From: Synergistaceae bacterium
Lineage (GTDB): Bacteria; Synergistota; Synergistia; Synergistales; Aminobacteriaceae
Direction of reading: 5' to 3'
Length of the DNA stretch: 11,568 nt
Assembly (NCBI GenBank): GCA_017448375.1
Contig: JAFSLR010000210.1
Location: forward strand, 1-11,568
Part shown: piece by piece, positions 1 to 9,195 of the stretch
How positions within the stretch are numbered: the first letter of the stretch is position 1
Layout of the letters: each line of letters starts with the position of its first letter
The notes under the pieces: generated by a model
The model's database searches: none
Seen by the model: the letters and a program-made list of their open reading frames with translations, nothing else
Told to the model about the DNA's origin: nothing
Translations under genes and position numbers: made by a program

Positions 1-1
1 G

Positions 2-871
2 TACGATGAAGAAGTATTTGAAGCTCTCCGCGATTCAGGTACAGAGATAAGCGAAGGGGATATCAAAGGCAGCATGTTTGAGCATATTCTCGAAAAAGTG
101 AAATACCTCAGCAAGAGAGACGGGATTAACCGTTTCGTTACCCTCGATGAACAATACAGAATGCATCCGACGTTAGGGGAGTTTGCAAGCCGTGAGTTCT
201 ACGAGCAGTATGGTGAGGCATTCGCTTCGCCTCTTCCCGCAGAGAATTTCAGTCAAAAATTCTTTGATGCTCCTTTAGTCTGGATTGATATACCCTACAG
301 CCGGAACACTACGTGCGAAAAATCTGGAACAAGCTGGAAACGTACCAGGGAAGCCGAAGAAATAGCAAACCGCATAGCTGAATTTTTTGCAAAAGACGAA
401 GCATTTGACTGCGGTGTGATTACGTTCTACTCAGCTCAAAAATATGAGATAGAGCGTCAGTTAAAGTCTAAGCTCGGTGCTGAGGCAGCGGGAAAAATCA
501 GAGTCGGGAGTGTTGACGCATTTCAAGGGCGCGAGTTCGATGTTATATTTCTTTCAACTGTCCGTACTGCTGAGAGGCCGTATTTTGCGGATAGCGTTAA
601 TGATCCGAAATTACTCGGTCAAGGCGGAAAGTTTGCTGATGCTGTACAGCGCAAAGCCTACGATAAAATCGGCCAAAGGAATTATGGCTTCCTGACTTCG
701 GTGCACCGCCTATGCGTTGCTCTCACCCGACAGAAGAAACTCCTGATTGTTGTTGGTGACGCTAATATTTTTTCGGGTAAGAATTTCGCAGAAGTCGCGG
801 AGGAATTTGTGCCGTCGTTGAAGCACCTTTATACTTTATGTGAGAAGCAGGGGGTAATTATTCGTGCCTAG
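2..871 (+). CDS. Upf1-like superfamily 1 helicase, C-terminal part (5' end outside window)
   Basis: This is the second RecA-like domain of an SF1 DNA/RNA helicase of the Upf1/DNA2 type (AAA_12 in Pfam terms). The frame is open from base 2 with no start needed, so the ATG at 74 is internal and the ATPase domain with Walker A/B lies off the left edge. Visible motifs in order are LDEQYRMHP (motif IV region, bases 143-169), a FYSAQ segment, VGSVDAFQGREFDVIFLSTVR-like motif V (starting at base 503) split here as VGSVDAFQGRE and FDVIFLSTVR, and HRLCVALTRQKKLLIVVGD (motif VI, about bases 700-760). The roughly 40 residues between motifs V and VI are longer than in minimal family members. It overlaps the next gene by 8 bases, which implies coupling. 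In CoCoNuT-type type IV restriction loci a helicase of this class accompanies the McrB-like GTPase; whether this one acts on RNA or DNA cannot be seen. The family call is secure; the system role is inference. Confidence 0.9.
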   Translation, partial: YDEEVFEALRDSGTEISEGDIKGSMFEHILEKVKYLSKRDGINRFVTLDEQYRMHPTLGEFASREFYEQYGEAFASPLPAENFSQKFFDAPLVWIDIPYSRNTTCEKSGTSWKRTREAEEIANRIAEFFAKDEAFDCGVITFYSAQKYEIERQLKSKLGAEAAGKIRVGSVDAFQGREFDVIFLSTVRTAERPYFADSVNDPKLLGQGGKFADAVQRKAYDKIGQRNYGFLTSVHRLCVALTRQKKLLIVVGDANIFSGKNFAEVAEEFVPSLKHLYTLCEKQGVIIRA

Positions 872-2879
872 TGCCTTAGTGTATAGCGTTTTCAGGAAGA
901 AAGGTTTTTCTGAAATCTTCTCAGGTATTTCCGTTATGTCTGAGTCCGATTTGTTCTTAAATTGCGACAGTTATCAAATCCTCCTGCCTAAACAGCCAAA
1001 AACGACTATGGAGCTGAATATATTTGAGCAGACATTGCTTAAACTATTGCGGATAAGGCCGATGATGACAACGGGAGAACTTGCTGATTTAACGTGTCTC
1101 AAGGCAGATTTTGTCTCCGCATTAATCAGCAGCCTTATTGAAAGAGGCTATCTTACGGAGGACAACCGCCCTACAGATAAAGTCAACGAATTTGCTGTGC
1201 GTCAGGAAAGTGCAGAAAAAATGGGCGTTAGGCTATTTGCTATTCGCGGAACAGATAAGCTCCTTCCGATTGTTTGCTGGGATGAAAATAATATCATTCA
1301 GGGCGAATACACTAACGGGAGCATAAGAGCGAGTTGGGGGTCTGTTGGTACGGAACGCTATATATCCGGCAGAGCGAAAACCTACAAATTTGACACACAG
1401 CGCAGGCCTACGGGAGATGCTGTCCTTGCTCTCCTGAAGTCCGAACGTAAACGACTGAAGGACGAAAGCATCAATGACGCAGTACTCCGAAAACCGACGC
1501 TTGAGGTTGCTGGGCCTGTATTCATTCACCTTAAGGCAATAGTTCAGCGCGGTAACGTCTCGGAAGTTCTTGTGTCCGATGGGATATGGGCAAGTAATGA
1601 TGATATTGTGGGATACATTAAGGAGGCTGACACAGGATTTTTTGCAGAGACAATCAGGAAGGCATCGAGCAAGACGTACACAATTCAGGAGAAACAGACC
1701 AAGAATTATACAGGTAAGTATAAGACCCTGAAAGCCATATGTGATAAGACCGGCAACTTTTCAGGGACGATGAACAAGGACGATGAGACTTCTTCGCGCG
1801 ATAAAAGGCTCGAATCCATGAAGCGGCTTTATGATGCACTAGAGTGGACGCTCTGCTATTACATTCAGAATAACCGTCCTGATGAGCAGGTGTTAGGAGC
1901 ATTCTTCAGCCAGCAGAGCAGTGATAACATGAAGCTTACATTGAAAGCTGCTGATAATGTAGGACTCTTTATCGGAAGAAATGACGCAGAATTATTCTCA
2001 CGCTGCGACGGAAAGTTATTAAAGAGAGATCTAGCTTCTGATGATCACCCTGTCCCAAATCTTGACAGACTTTTGCCGCTCTGTATAGTTGAGGCTGTCA
2101 GAAATCCTGAGAGCGGTTTTCATGAACTCATCAGGATAAATAAAAGTTTTCTCTCAGTTATACGGACACTTCGTGAGGCAGCAAAGAAAATACGCCATGC
2201 AGATAACACTGCTGAAATAGACGATTCACTTCTTGAACGTCTTAACAAAAACGTCGTGGAAATAATCAAAATGTTATTGCCTGACTTTGAGGACACCGCG
2301 GAATGTAGCACTGGGAAAATTATTACCGGCTCATCAGATAAGATAGCTAACGCCATAGCGAGTATAACTCCTGATAAATTAACGTATATGGAATTTGGCC
2401 GGCTTTCCGAAGGCTGTAAAAATGAGCTGCTGAAAATTGCTCCTTCACTCGATGCGAATACTATGCCTGACGCTCTGGAATTTGTGTTGACGCTTTCCAG
2501 AGCAATGGAGATACTCCTGCGTGAGAAAATATCACTGCTTCACATTGATGAGTACTTTGACAAAAACAAGGCTGTAAACCTCTTAGAGGCCAAACTGAAC
2601 GGCAAAATACCGGAAGCACTTGCCCGTGTATCGGATTGGTACTATTCACAGGCACTTTCGGGGAAAAATTCAACGCTCGGTGCTTATGCTATTGTCTGGG
2701 CAGGACATATCGATCAGGATAAATTTGCGCCTGATGAGCTTTCATGGATGCTCAATTTTGTCTCAGAGCTTTCACGTTTAAGAGGACACGGAAATTCTGT
2801 AGGGCTTATGGTTAGTACAGATCAGCTCAAAAGTATGCGAGAACAACTTTTTATGTTCATTAAGAAGACGGAGGCTTAA
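864..2879 (+). CDS. Winged-helix protein with HEPN-like helical C-terminus, defence operon component
   Basis: I do not recognise a named family. The GTG at 864 is chosen as start because AGGGGG (849-854) sits 9 bases upstream and because it overlaps the helicase stop. ATG codons at 936 (residue 25) and 1008 (residue 49) are alternatives without a good ribosome binding site. Residues about 49-105 form a helix-rich segment ending in LIERGYLTEDNR, typical of a winged helix-turn-helix. Residues about 115-175 look beta-rich (CWDENN, ASWGSVGTERY). The remainder is mostly alpha-helical. Two places resemble the R-x(4-6)-H signature of HEPN RNases but are not canonical: LREAAKKIRHAD (R437, H445) and LSRLRGHGNS (R638, H642). 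A HEPN ribonuclease or a decayed HEPN scaffold would fit an RNA-targeting type IV system, but this is inference. The 5-base gap to the next gene, whose ribosome binding site lies inside this gene's last codons, ties the two together. Confidence 0.8.
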   Translation: MPSALVYSVFRKKGFSEIFSGISVMSESDLFLNCDSYQILLPKQPKTTMELNIFEQTLLKLLRIRPMMTTGELADLTCLKADFVSALISSLIERGYLTEDNRPTDKVNEFAVRQESAEKMGVRLFAIRGTDKLLPIVCWDENNIIQGEYTNGSIRASWGSVGTERYISGRAKTYKFDTQRRPTGDAVLALLKSERKRLKDESINDAVLRKPTLEVAGPVFIHLKAIVQRGNVSEVLVSDGIWASNDDIVGYIKEADTGFFAETIRKASSKTYTIQEKQTKNYTGKYKTLKAICDKTGNFSGTMNKDDETSSRDKRLESMKRLYDALEWTLCYYIQNNRPDEQVLGAFFSQQSSDNMKLTLKAADNVGLFIGRNDAELFSRCDGKLLKRDLASDDHPVPNLDRLLPLCIVEAVRNPESGFHELIRINKSFLSVIRTLREAAKKIRHADNTAEIDDSLLERLNKNVVEIIKMLLPDFEDTAECSTGKIITGSSDKIANAIASITPDKLTYMEFGRLSEGCKNELLKIAPSLDANTMPDALEFVLTLSRAMEILLREKISLLHIDEYFDKNKAVNLLEAKLNGKIPEALARVSDWYYSQALSGKNSTLGAYAIVWAGHIDQDKFAPDELSWMLNFVSELSRLRGHGNSVGLMVSTDQLKSMREQLFMFIKKTEA

Positions 2880-2884
2880 TTATA

Positions 2885-5401
2885 ATGGAACTTGGTAATA
2901 TATTCGGCGACAGCAAAAAGATTGCAGAGGATATTCAAAAACGCATTGACTCTCTCGAAGAGACTCTGACTGAACTGCTGAAACACGCACTCTCCAGTGA
3001 ACAGCAGATGAGTGCGCAGAACCTCAGCGAGATTAAGCAGGCTATAGAGACACATAAGAAGGCTGCGCAGGACATCGTCGTTTTGCTCGGTGCTATACAA
3101 CAGCGGAATGATGAACTAAACGCGGCTGGGATCAGGTCAGAATTGGCAAACGAACATCTGAAAACTGCCTCAGAGAATATCGACAGACTGAACGCTGATC
3201 TTGCAGAACGGGAAGCACGTGTTGAATTACGCGAAAAAGACATTAAACAGTCAGACGCAAACATAAAAACTCGTGAAGAGGCTCTGCGTAAACGAGAGTC
3301 CGCCATGATTGACCGAGAGACTAAAGTTGCTGAACGTGAGATAGCCGTCAAGCAAAAAGAAGATGAAGCCGTTAAGACTATTCAGGAGGCGCAGCTGAAA
3401 GCACTTCAGTCTGACATTGCAAAAGCCCGCACAAGTGCTTTCGAGCAGCTCGCACATGAGATCGAGAAGGAGAGAACTGCCCGGCTCCAGGAAATTAGCA
3501 CAGAGCGTGAAAGCCTCGTCCGTGAGCAGCAAGAACTCAGGCAGGAACAGGCTAAGTTACTCGCAGAAAGAAAAGAAAATGAGCAACAGAACGAAGAGCT
3601 TGTTTTTGATCGTGAAAGTATAAAAAACGAGAAAGCAAACTTGAAAAAACGCGCTGCATCTTTGGAGCAGACGGCCGAAGAAGAAGCTCAGAGACGCAGC
3701 ATTGCACTTCAAACGGAAAACGACTCACAGAAGGCAATTATTGAGGGATTGCGTCAGAACCTGGAGGAAGCGCGAACCGCTCTGGCTGACTACGAAGTTT
3801 ACATGGCAGCAAGCGGAGGACAATCGCCGCAGGCTATTCTTTCGGAAAAGAACAAGCTCAAACAGGACATAGAAGCTCTGAGAAAAGAACTTGCTACTCG
3901 TCCGGATTCGTCAATTATTTCGGAACTCCAGAACGTTAAGGACAGCCTAAAAACTGCAAAAGATGATAAACTCAGGGCTGAAAAGGAACGTGACGAGCTG
4001 ATTGAAGAGAACAGCAAAACAAGAAGCCTTGAACTTCAGAAAATGCGCCTGGAGGAAGAGAACCAGAATCTCCATTCACGGGTTGACGAACAGAATAGGG
4101 AAATTGAGATGCTTATGGAGAGGCTGAAACGTCTCAGTTCTGAAGAAGGACATAAAGTTGAACGTGAGCAGAGAATTGCGGACATTAAGCAGGGATGCCC
4201 TGAATTGGAAGGCGTTGAAGATCCTTGTGACTCTCTCGAAGGTCAGCCTGAGATGGGTATTGCCGGAGAATCGAAATGGCTTGAAGAGATGTGGGACAGC
4301 TTCAGTGAATGTGGCTTTAAGGTAAGCAGGAGGCTCCTTTACGCTTTCCATACTGCCCTTAAGATCGCGGACTGGTCAATCATAACAGTTTTGGCTGGAG
4401 TCAGCGGAACAGGAAAATCTAAACTGCCTCAGATTTATTCCGCAATAGGAAGGCTCAACTTTAAATCTGTACCTGTTCAGCCTAACTGGGACAGTCAGGA
4501 GTCGATGCTCGGTTACTTCAATTCCATTGATAACAGATTCGATTCACAGCCTGTTCTTCGTTTCCTTGCAGAGGTTACTGACAGATTGGACAACTGCATG
4601 AATATAGTGCTGCTCGACGAGATGAACTTAGCTCACGTTGAATATTATTTTGCCGAGTTCTTGAGCAAGCTTGAAATGCGCCGTGACCTTCCCAACGGAG
4701 AAGAGCCGCCGATAGAGGTCAAGCTTGGTGCGGGTGAAAAGCCATATTATATTCCGCTTCTTCGTACTATTCTTTGGGTCGGAACAATGAATCAGGATGA
4801 GACCACAAAATCACTCTCAGATAAGGTTCTTGACCGTGGAATAGTGATAAATTTCCCGAGACCGAAGAAACTTGTCGGGCGCTCTAACCTTGTGAGCATC
4901 AATGACTTCATTTCGGAGAAAGGAATTGCGAGCAGGCCCATGCTTCACTACGAAGTCTGGAGAAGTTGGATAAAGCAGGACACGAGTTACTTCAGCGACA
5001 AGCAGAAAAAGGCGATAACAGAATGCCGTGACATCGTCGAGGAAATCAATAACTACCTTGGGAAAGCAGGGCGCGCTTTGGGTCATCGAGTGTGGCAGTC
5101 AATAGAGTTTTATATCGCCAATCATCCTGATGTAATCTTTCAGCAGTCGGTCTCGCAGGAAGAACTCACGGAAGGACTGAAGAAGGCCATAAAGTCAGCG
5201 TTCGAGGATCAGCTCGTTCAAAAGGTCATGCCGAAGCTTAGAGGTATTGAAGTTCGCGGCCAAGACGCTAAAGAATGTCTGGATCCCATCAAGAGTCTGC
5301 TCAACAAAGAGAACTTTACCATCGAAAGAGATTTCGACAATGCCTGCAGACTTGGTTACGGCCAATTCATTTGGAGTACAGCAGAATATCTCGATGAATA
5401 G
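2885..5401 (+). CDS. Coiled-coil McrB-like AAA+ GTPase (CoCoNuT CnuB-like)
   Basis: Residues about 10-430 are charged, heptad-rich and free of proline over long stretches, indicating an extended coiled coil. Eight uninterrupted heptads of the form x-R-E-x-x-hydrophobic-x run over residues 108-163. The C-terminal half is an McrB-type AAA+ domain: Walker A GVSGTGKS (505-512), Walker B IVLLDEMN (574-581), and GTMNQDETT (633-641) at the place of the McrB family MNxxD signature, followed by DKVLDRG, which supplies the arginine. The GRALGHRVWQS segment (from residue 729) fits the helical lid/sensor 2. McrB proteins form hexamers whose GTP hydrolysis is stimulated by McrC-like partners, which matches the DUF2357 protein encoded 11 bases downstream. 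The coiled coil replaces the usual N-terminal DNA-binding domain of McrB, so it probably acts as sensor or scaffold. The ATG at 2885 has GGAGG at 2870-2874. The ATPase call is strong; GTP rather than ATP preference is inferred from the family. Confidence 0.88.
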   Translation: MELGNIFGDSKKIAEDIQKRIDSLEETLTELLKHALSSEQQMSAQNLSEIKQAIETHKKAAQDIVVLLGAIQQRNDELNAAGIRSELANEHLKTASENIDRLNADLAEREARVELREKDIKQSDANIKTREEALRKRESAMIDRETKVAEREIAVKQKEDEAVKTIQEAQLKALQSDIAKARTSAFEQLAHEIEKERTARLQEISTERESLVREQQELRQEQAKLLAERKENEQQNEELVFDRESIKNEKANLKKRAASLEQTAEEEAQRRSIALQTENDSQKAIIEGLRQNLEEARTALADYEVYMAASGGQSPQAILSEKNKLKQDIEALRKELATRPDSSIISELQNVKDSLKTAKDDKLRAEKERDELIEENSKTRSLELQKMRLEEENQNLHSRVDEQNREIEMLMERLKRLSSEEGHKVEREQRIADIKQGCPELEGVEDPCDSLEGQPEMGIAGESKWLEEMWDSFSECGFKVSRRLLYAFHTALKIADWSIITVLAGVSGTGKSKLPQIYSAIGRLNFKSVPVQPNWDSQESMLGYFNSIDNRFDSQPVLRFLAEVTDRLDNCMNIVLLDEMNLAHVEYYFAEFLSKLEMRRDLPNGEEPPIEVKLGAGEKPYYIPLLRTILWVGTMNQDETTKSLSDKVLDRGIVINFPRPKKLVGRSNLVSINDFISEKGIASRPMLHYEVWRSWIKQDTSYFSDKQKKAITECRDIVEEINNYLGKAGRALGHRVWQSIEFYIANHPDVIFQQSVSQEELTEGLKKAIKSAFEDQLVQKVMPKLRGIEVRGQDAKECLDPIKSLLNKENFTIERDFDNACRLGYGQFIWSTAEYLDE

Positions 5402-5412
5402 GTGATAAATAA

Positions 5413-8400
5413 ATGAAAGTACCGGACTTTGAGAGTTTCTGTAAGTCATTTGCGAAAGAATCGGCTCTTCAGACAGTGTATTATCTGCGGAGCTGGTTCA
5501 TAACGCATCAGGCACACATGCAGGAAGGCAGCGGCTTCACGGATTTTGACGAGCTGACTTCTAGTGTAGAGATTTCACATTGCGATTATGTCTCACGAAT
5601 CGTAGACCTGACGATAGAGGCCTTCGTACATATTGTTTCGTCAACACACAGCGAGATTATTCGTGAGGACGTTATGATGCCGTTGCATAAGATGAAGGAG
5701 GTGGACAGCTATTGCATAAACTGGCTTAGTCGTCAGAGCGGCAGGACTATTCGTGAGAAACTTGCGGGTATAGGCTCAATGATGGCTGTCCGGCGGCGTG
5801 AAAGTTTCGACACAGGGGAGAATAGACTCCTGAAAGCCTTTGCCCGAAGAATGAGCGGCCTTATACAACTGAAGCAGGAATATTTGCCCGAAGATTTCAC
5901 ATCTGAGAAAGAAGAGTTTTTCCTCGAAAAGGCATATCAACTTCTACGCAGTGAAGAATTTCAGGAAGTCCAAAGATGGGAGAATCTCCCGCCGAACAAT
6001 ACGCTATTGTCTGACAAGTATTACAGTAAAATCTGGCACGGATGGCAGGAGCTCAGAGAACTTGATGAAATTGTGATGAGAGACTGCAGTAAATCAGCCA
6101 GCCTGATACAGACGTTTTTCATGTGGAATCTCATTCAGGAAGCGAGGAAATATTTTGTCTTTCCTCAGAGCATCGTTGCGGTCGACTATAGGACATTCCA
6201 GCTAAAGCCTGACGATATACGCATATTAGGTTACAATCCGCGCAGTAAGGCCGAGCTGAACATTCTGTGCTACAGAAACACTCTGACTCTGTCTATTGGC
6301 ACCCAATCCAGCGAAATATGCTTCATGCCGGAAGCAATAAGGCTTGATGACTCTGAGGTGCCGGTGAACGCAGATAATATCATGGAGCTTGTGAAAAACA
6401 CAGCCGATCGGTTGTGGAGCGATCAGGAAGAGATTTCGCCAGCCTTCACAAATAAGACAAAGATTGATGTACATTCAGCCGTGATAGATATATTCTCTGT
6501 GAGACCCCACTATCTTGCAGACAACGGGGAAGTTCAGATATTGCCTTTCAGAATTATGACACAGAGAATCGAGCCAAAGAGAATCGACACACAGAAAATC
6601 AATGGCTTCTATGTCAGCGCGGCTTTCTCAAACGCCTTGAAATATGAGTGGAGTACCTACACGCTGAATGGTGCGGTTCTTGAGGGATCAGAGAGGCAGA
6701 TTACAGAATTGTTCCGGATACTTGGGGAAGGTTTCCGTTCTGACACAATGACGCTAATTTACACTGACTTCTATAACGACTTCCAGCTTGCGCCTCTAAG
6801 ACGTATTGCTCACCTGTATTACCCTTCAGTGCGGACGTTGCCGAAAAGTATAGCAGCAGTATTTTCAAGACAGCGCAAAGAAAATTTCGTCAGTGGGTTC
6901 AAATGCGGCGATGCTTATATTGTTGCAGATAAGATTAACGGGAGCCTCTCCATTACGCTTATAAGGAGCTGTTACGTTAAGGAAATTCATCAGGCTCTGG
7001 CGAACTCACAGGGTATACAATGGGAACATCACCCGCAGGAGGATTTCGAGATCAATGATTCGGGGAATGAGCTGAAGTATTGGAGCAAGAATTACGGAGT
7101 CGGAGGAACTGAGACTGAAAGTTCTGATTTTACAATAAAATTCGCTAAGAACTGGCAGCAGGTAAATATCGTTATTGGGGACAACAGCAAAACGGTAGAT
7201 ATAACCGACATAGTGAACGAATATATCAGCAAACACAAAGATATAATCAAGACAGAGAACATTCACATTCTCTCGCTGAACAGTTGTCTTACCTTTAACG
7301 GAACATGCTCATTCGCATTCGTTTCACCTGAAGACTGTCTTGAGGGGACAAGATATTATGAGACGCTTGTTTCAGAACTTTCTGGAAAAATCAAAGTTCC
7401 TTTGTGGAAAGATCACCTGCCTGAACTTGCGATTAAGCGTTTCGGAGGAGAGCTCTTCTATCTGGTTAAAACGTATTCAGCTACCCCTGTTGTAACTCAG
7501 GAAGGCGAGGAGATACCGATAAGCTCAATCTTCACTCTGCCTAAAGGATTGCCTGAGCACCGATTCAAACTTCAAAAGGGAGATGCTGGAGAAGCCCTTA
7601 CTTATGAGGCTGTTGTGCGGCATAGAGTTTTCCCGACTGAGCATGATGTACCTTGCAGGCTTAGGATGATATACCACTATGGGAGCGATAATCCTTACAC
7701 GCTTTATTTTGAGCCGATAGAGCCGGAGACTGCCGGTTTCAACAGCGTATTAGTTGACTGGCAGAAGGAACAGATACCGACAGACGATCTGCCTTACCCG
7801 AAATTCCCGTCAGCCTCATCGTGGGAGTCACTCTATCGTTATCCGAGTAAGAACGGTAAAGAGATGAACAACTTATTCGATTGGGTAATGAATCACTTTA
7901 ACTTTGGTATAAAGACAGAAAGAATTGAAGACTTTTCGAGGTGTGGGCAGAAAACTATAGGCGAAGCTCCGAACAGAGTACGCATTGTTAGGGATTCCAA
8001 GCAGGGACGTATATACTTTATCAAAGAAAAAAGTTTTAACGGAGGCATACATATAACTGATAATCTTAGAGAAGTTGCAATAAACTCCTTCAGGGATAAA
8101 TCTGAAGTCTTGTGTGCTGACGGTCTTGAATGGATATGGAACAAGCACGAAGGGAAATATTTTGCTAAGTACACGGATGGCAGCGGAAAGGAAATTAGGT
8201 TCTACAAGAACGATTTTCTCAGCGAGGCAGATTATGAGCAGCAACCGGACAGAGTATTCTATTCATTAGGCTGGCAGAATAGCAGAGGCTGGTATAACGC
8301 TAAATTTATTCGAACCACGAATGATTTTCCGATTTACATTGTGAACAGAGTATGCAGGCCGGACGAGATCAAAGTAAGCGGCACAGACGAATCTGCCTTC

Positions 8401-9195
8401 AAGAGCAAAGACAGCAAAAAGGGACTCTCCGTCTTATTCCCTCTGCATAAAATTTTCCATGACGGAAGAACGTTGGCATCTCCGGAATGCCCTGCTTTAT
8501 TCAGAGATTGTGTGGTACGTGATATTCCTTACCTTGTAAAGATGTTCAGAGAGACTAAAGATGCTTCAGTGCGAAGCAATCTCGTCAAGATTCTTAGCCT
8601 TATAACATGCCCGGATTATCCTGATTTCTACTCAGAGGCTAACACACTTCTCGATGGCAACAGCACTGATCTGCCATATGAACTCGGAATGCTTCTCGGA
8701 GATGGTACAGCAAAGGAGCAGCAGGAGATACTGCAGCGTATATGTGCACTGAAGAATAAGTTGACAGCGGTATATATGCTGTCGCGGGCTTTATGGAAGA
8801 ATCCCGGCCTTGTTTACAACATTCCGCAGGATATATTGACAGGCTATCTTAAAACAGCACTGAACGCTGTTAAGTCTCGCCCATTGCTTGCGTTTGAGTA
8901 TGTCTTAGCTGTATTGAGATTGCGAAGTCTCGATGATAAGGAGCTTAACCGCAAACTTTCCAGGAATAATCGTGTGATGGCAAATGTGTATATGGAGGTC
9001 GAGAAACGAGTAATGGAAGTGAAGAACGATCCTTCACTTGAGCACAGGTATAATTCGCGCATAAACTTTGATGATAAAACGCTCAAGATGGCGAAAGATA
9101 AGAATATGCCTGTATTCCTGTATGTTTTGTTGAGTTACATAACAGGAGAAAAAGGAGAGAACGAGATCAAGATTACTGAAATTAAAGAGGAATAA
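5413..9195 (+). CDS. Large DUF2357-like (McrC-partner-like) protein with Hsp70-like middle and helical repeats
   Basis: The N-terminal ~240 residues resemble DUF2357: RRRESFDTGENRLLKAF (from about residue 127) matches the family's typical 'FDTPENRFLKHFL' pattern, and NNTLLSDKYYSKIW with a following W..L helix also fits. In other loci DUF2357 precedes a PD-(D/E)XK nuclease and partners an McrB-like GTPase. Here I see no D...ExK set after it. The middle shows segments like an actin/Hsp70 fold: YPSVRTLPKSIAAVF (470-484) followed by GDAYIVADKINGSLS (499-513) in the place of a phosphate-binding DxGGGT loop, then a beta-rich stretch starting at IFTLPKGLP that resembles a substrate-binding domain. 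Residues about 1030-1250 are paired helices like HEAT repeats (for example DIPYLVKMFRETKDASVRSNL). The usual McrC-like partner is around 350-550 residues, so this protein is far larger. ATG 5413 has AGGTGA at 5400-5405. The DUF2357 call is moderate; the Hsp70 reading is tentative. Confidence 0.78.
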   Translation: MKVPDFESFCKSFAKESALQTVYYLRSWFITHQAHMQEGSGFTDFDELTSSVEISHCDYVSRIVDLTIEAFVHIVSSTHSEIIREDVMMPLHKMKEVDSYCINWLSRQSGRTIREKLAGIGSMMAVRRRESFDTGENRLLKAFARRMSGLIQLKQEYLPEDFTSEKEEFFLEKAYQLLRSEEFQEVQRWENLPPNNTLLSDKYYSKIWHGWQELRELDEIVMRDCSKSASLIQTFFMWNLIQEARKYFVFPQSIVAVDYRTFQLKPDDIRILGYNPRSKAELNILCYRNTLTLSIGTQSSEICFMPEAIRLDDSEVPVNADNIMELVKNTADRLWSDQEEISPAFTNKTKIDVHSAVIDIFSVRPHYLADNGEVQILPFRIMTQRIEPKRIDTQKINGFYVSAAFSNALKYEWSTYTLNGAVLEGSERQITELFRILGEGFRSDTMTLIYTDFYNDFQLAPLRRIAHLYYPSVRTLPKSIAAVFSRQRKENFVSGFKCGDAYIVADKINGSLSITLIRSCYVKEIHQALANSQGIQWEHHPQEDFEINDSGNELKYWSKNYGVGGTETESSDFTIKFAKNWQQVNIVIGDNSKTVDITDIVNEYISKHKDIIKTENIHILSLNSCLTFNGTCSFAFVSPEDCLEGTRYYETLVSELSGKIKVPLWKDHLPELAIKRFGGELFYLVKTYSATPVVTQEGEEIPISSIFTLPKGLPEHRFKLQKGDAGEALTYEAVVRHRVFPTEHDVPCRLRMIYHYGSDNPYTLYFEPIEPETAGFNSVLVDWQKEQIPTDDLPYPKFPSASSWESLYRYPSKNGKEMNNLFDWVMNHFNFGIKTERIEDFSRCGQKTIGEAPNRVRIVRDSKQGRIYFIKEKSFNGGIHITDNLREVAINSFRDKSEVLCADGLEWIWNKHEGKYFAKYTDGSGKEIRFYKNDFLSEADYEQQPDRVFYSLGWQNSRGWYNAKFIRTTNDFPIYIVNRVCRPDEIKVSGTDESAFKSKDSKKGLSVLFPLHKIFHDGRTLASPECPALFRDCVVRDIPYLVKMFRETKDASVRSNLVKILSLITCPDYPDFYSEANTLLDGNSTDLPYELGMLLGDGTAKEQQEILQRICALKNKLTAVYMLSRALWKNPGLVYNIPQDILTGYLKTALNAVKSRPLLAFEYVLAVLRLRSLDDKELNRKLSRNNRVMANVYMEVEKRVMEVKNDPSLEHRYNSRINFDDKTLKMAKDKNMPVFLYVLLSYITGEKGENEIKITEIKEE

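Noticed and set aside
2935..3351. 138-residue minus-strand frame rich in Ser/Arg/Phe
   Set aside because: It is the antisense shadow of the Glu/Lys/Arg-rich coiled coil; composition is the mirror of that repeat and there is no ribosome binding site.
6400..6600. Possible PD-(D/E)XK site in the large protein (around VIDIFSVRPHYL)
   Set aside because: A D is present in a strand-like segment but there is no following E/D-x-K, so a nuclease call is not supported.
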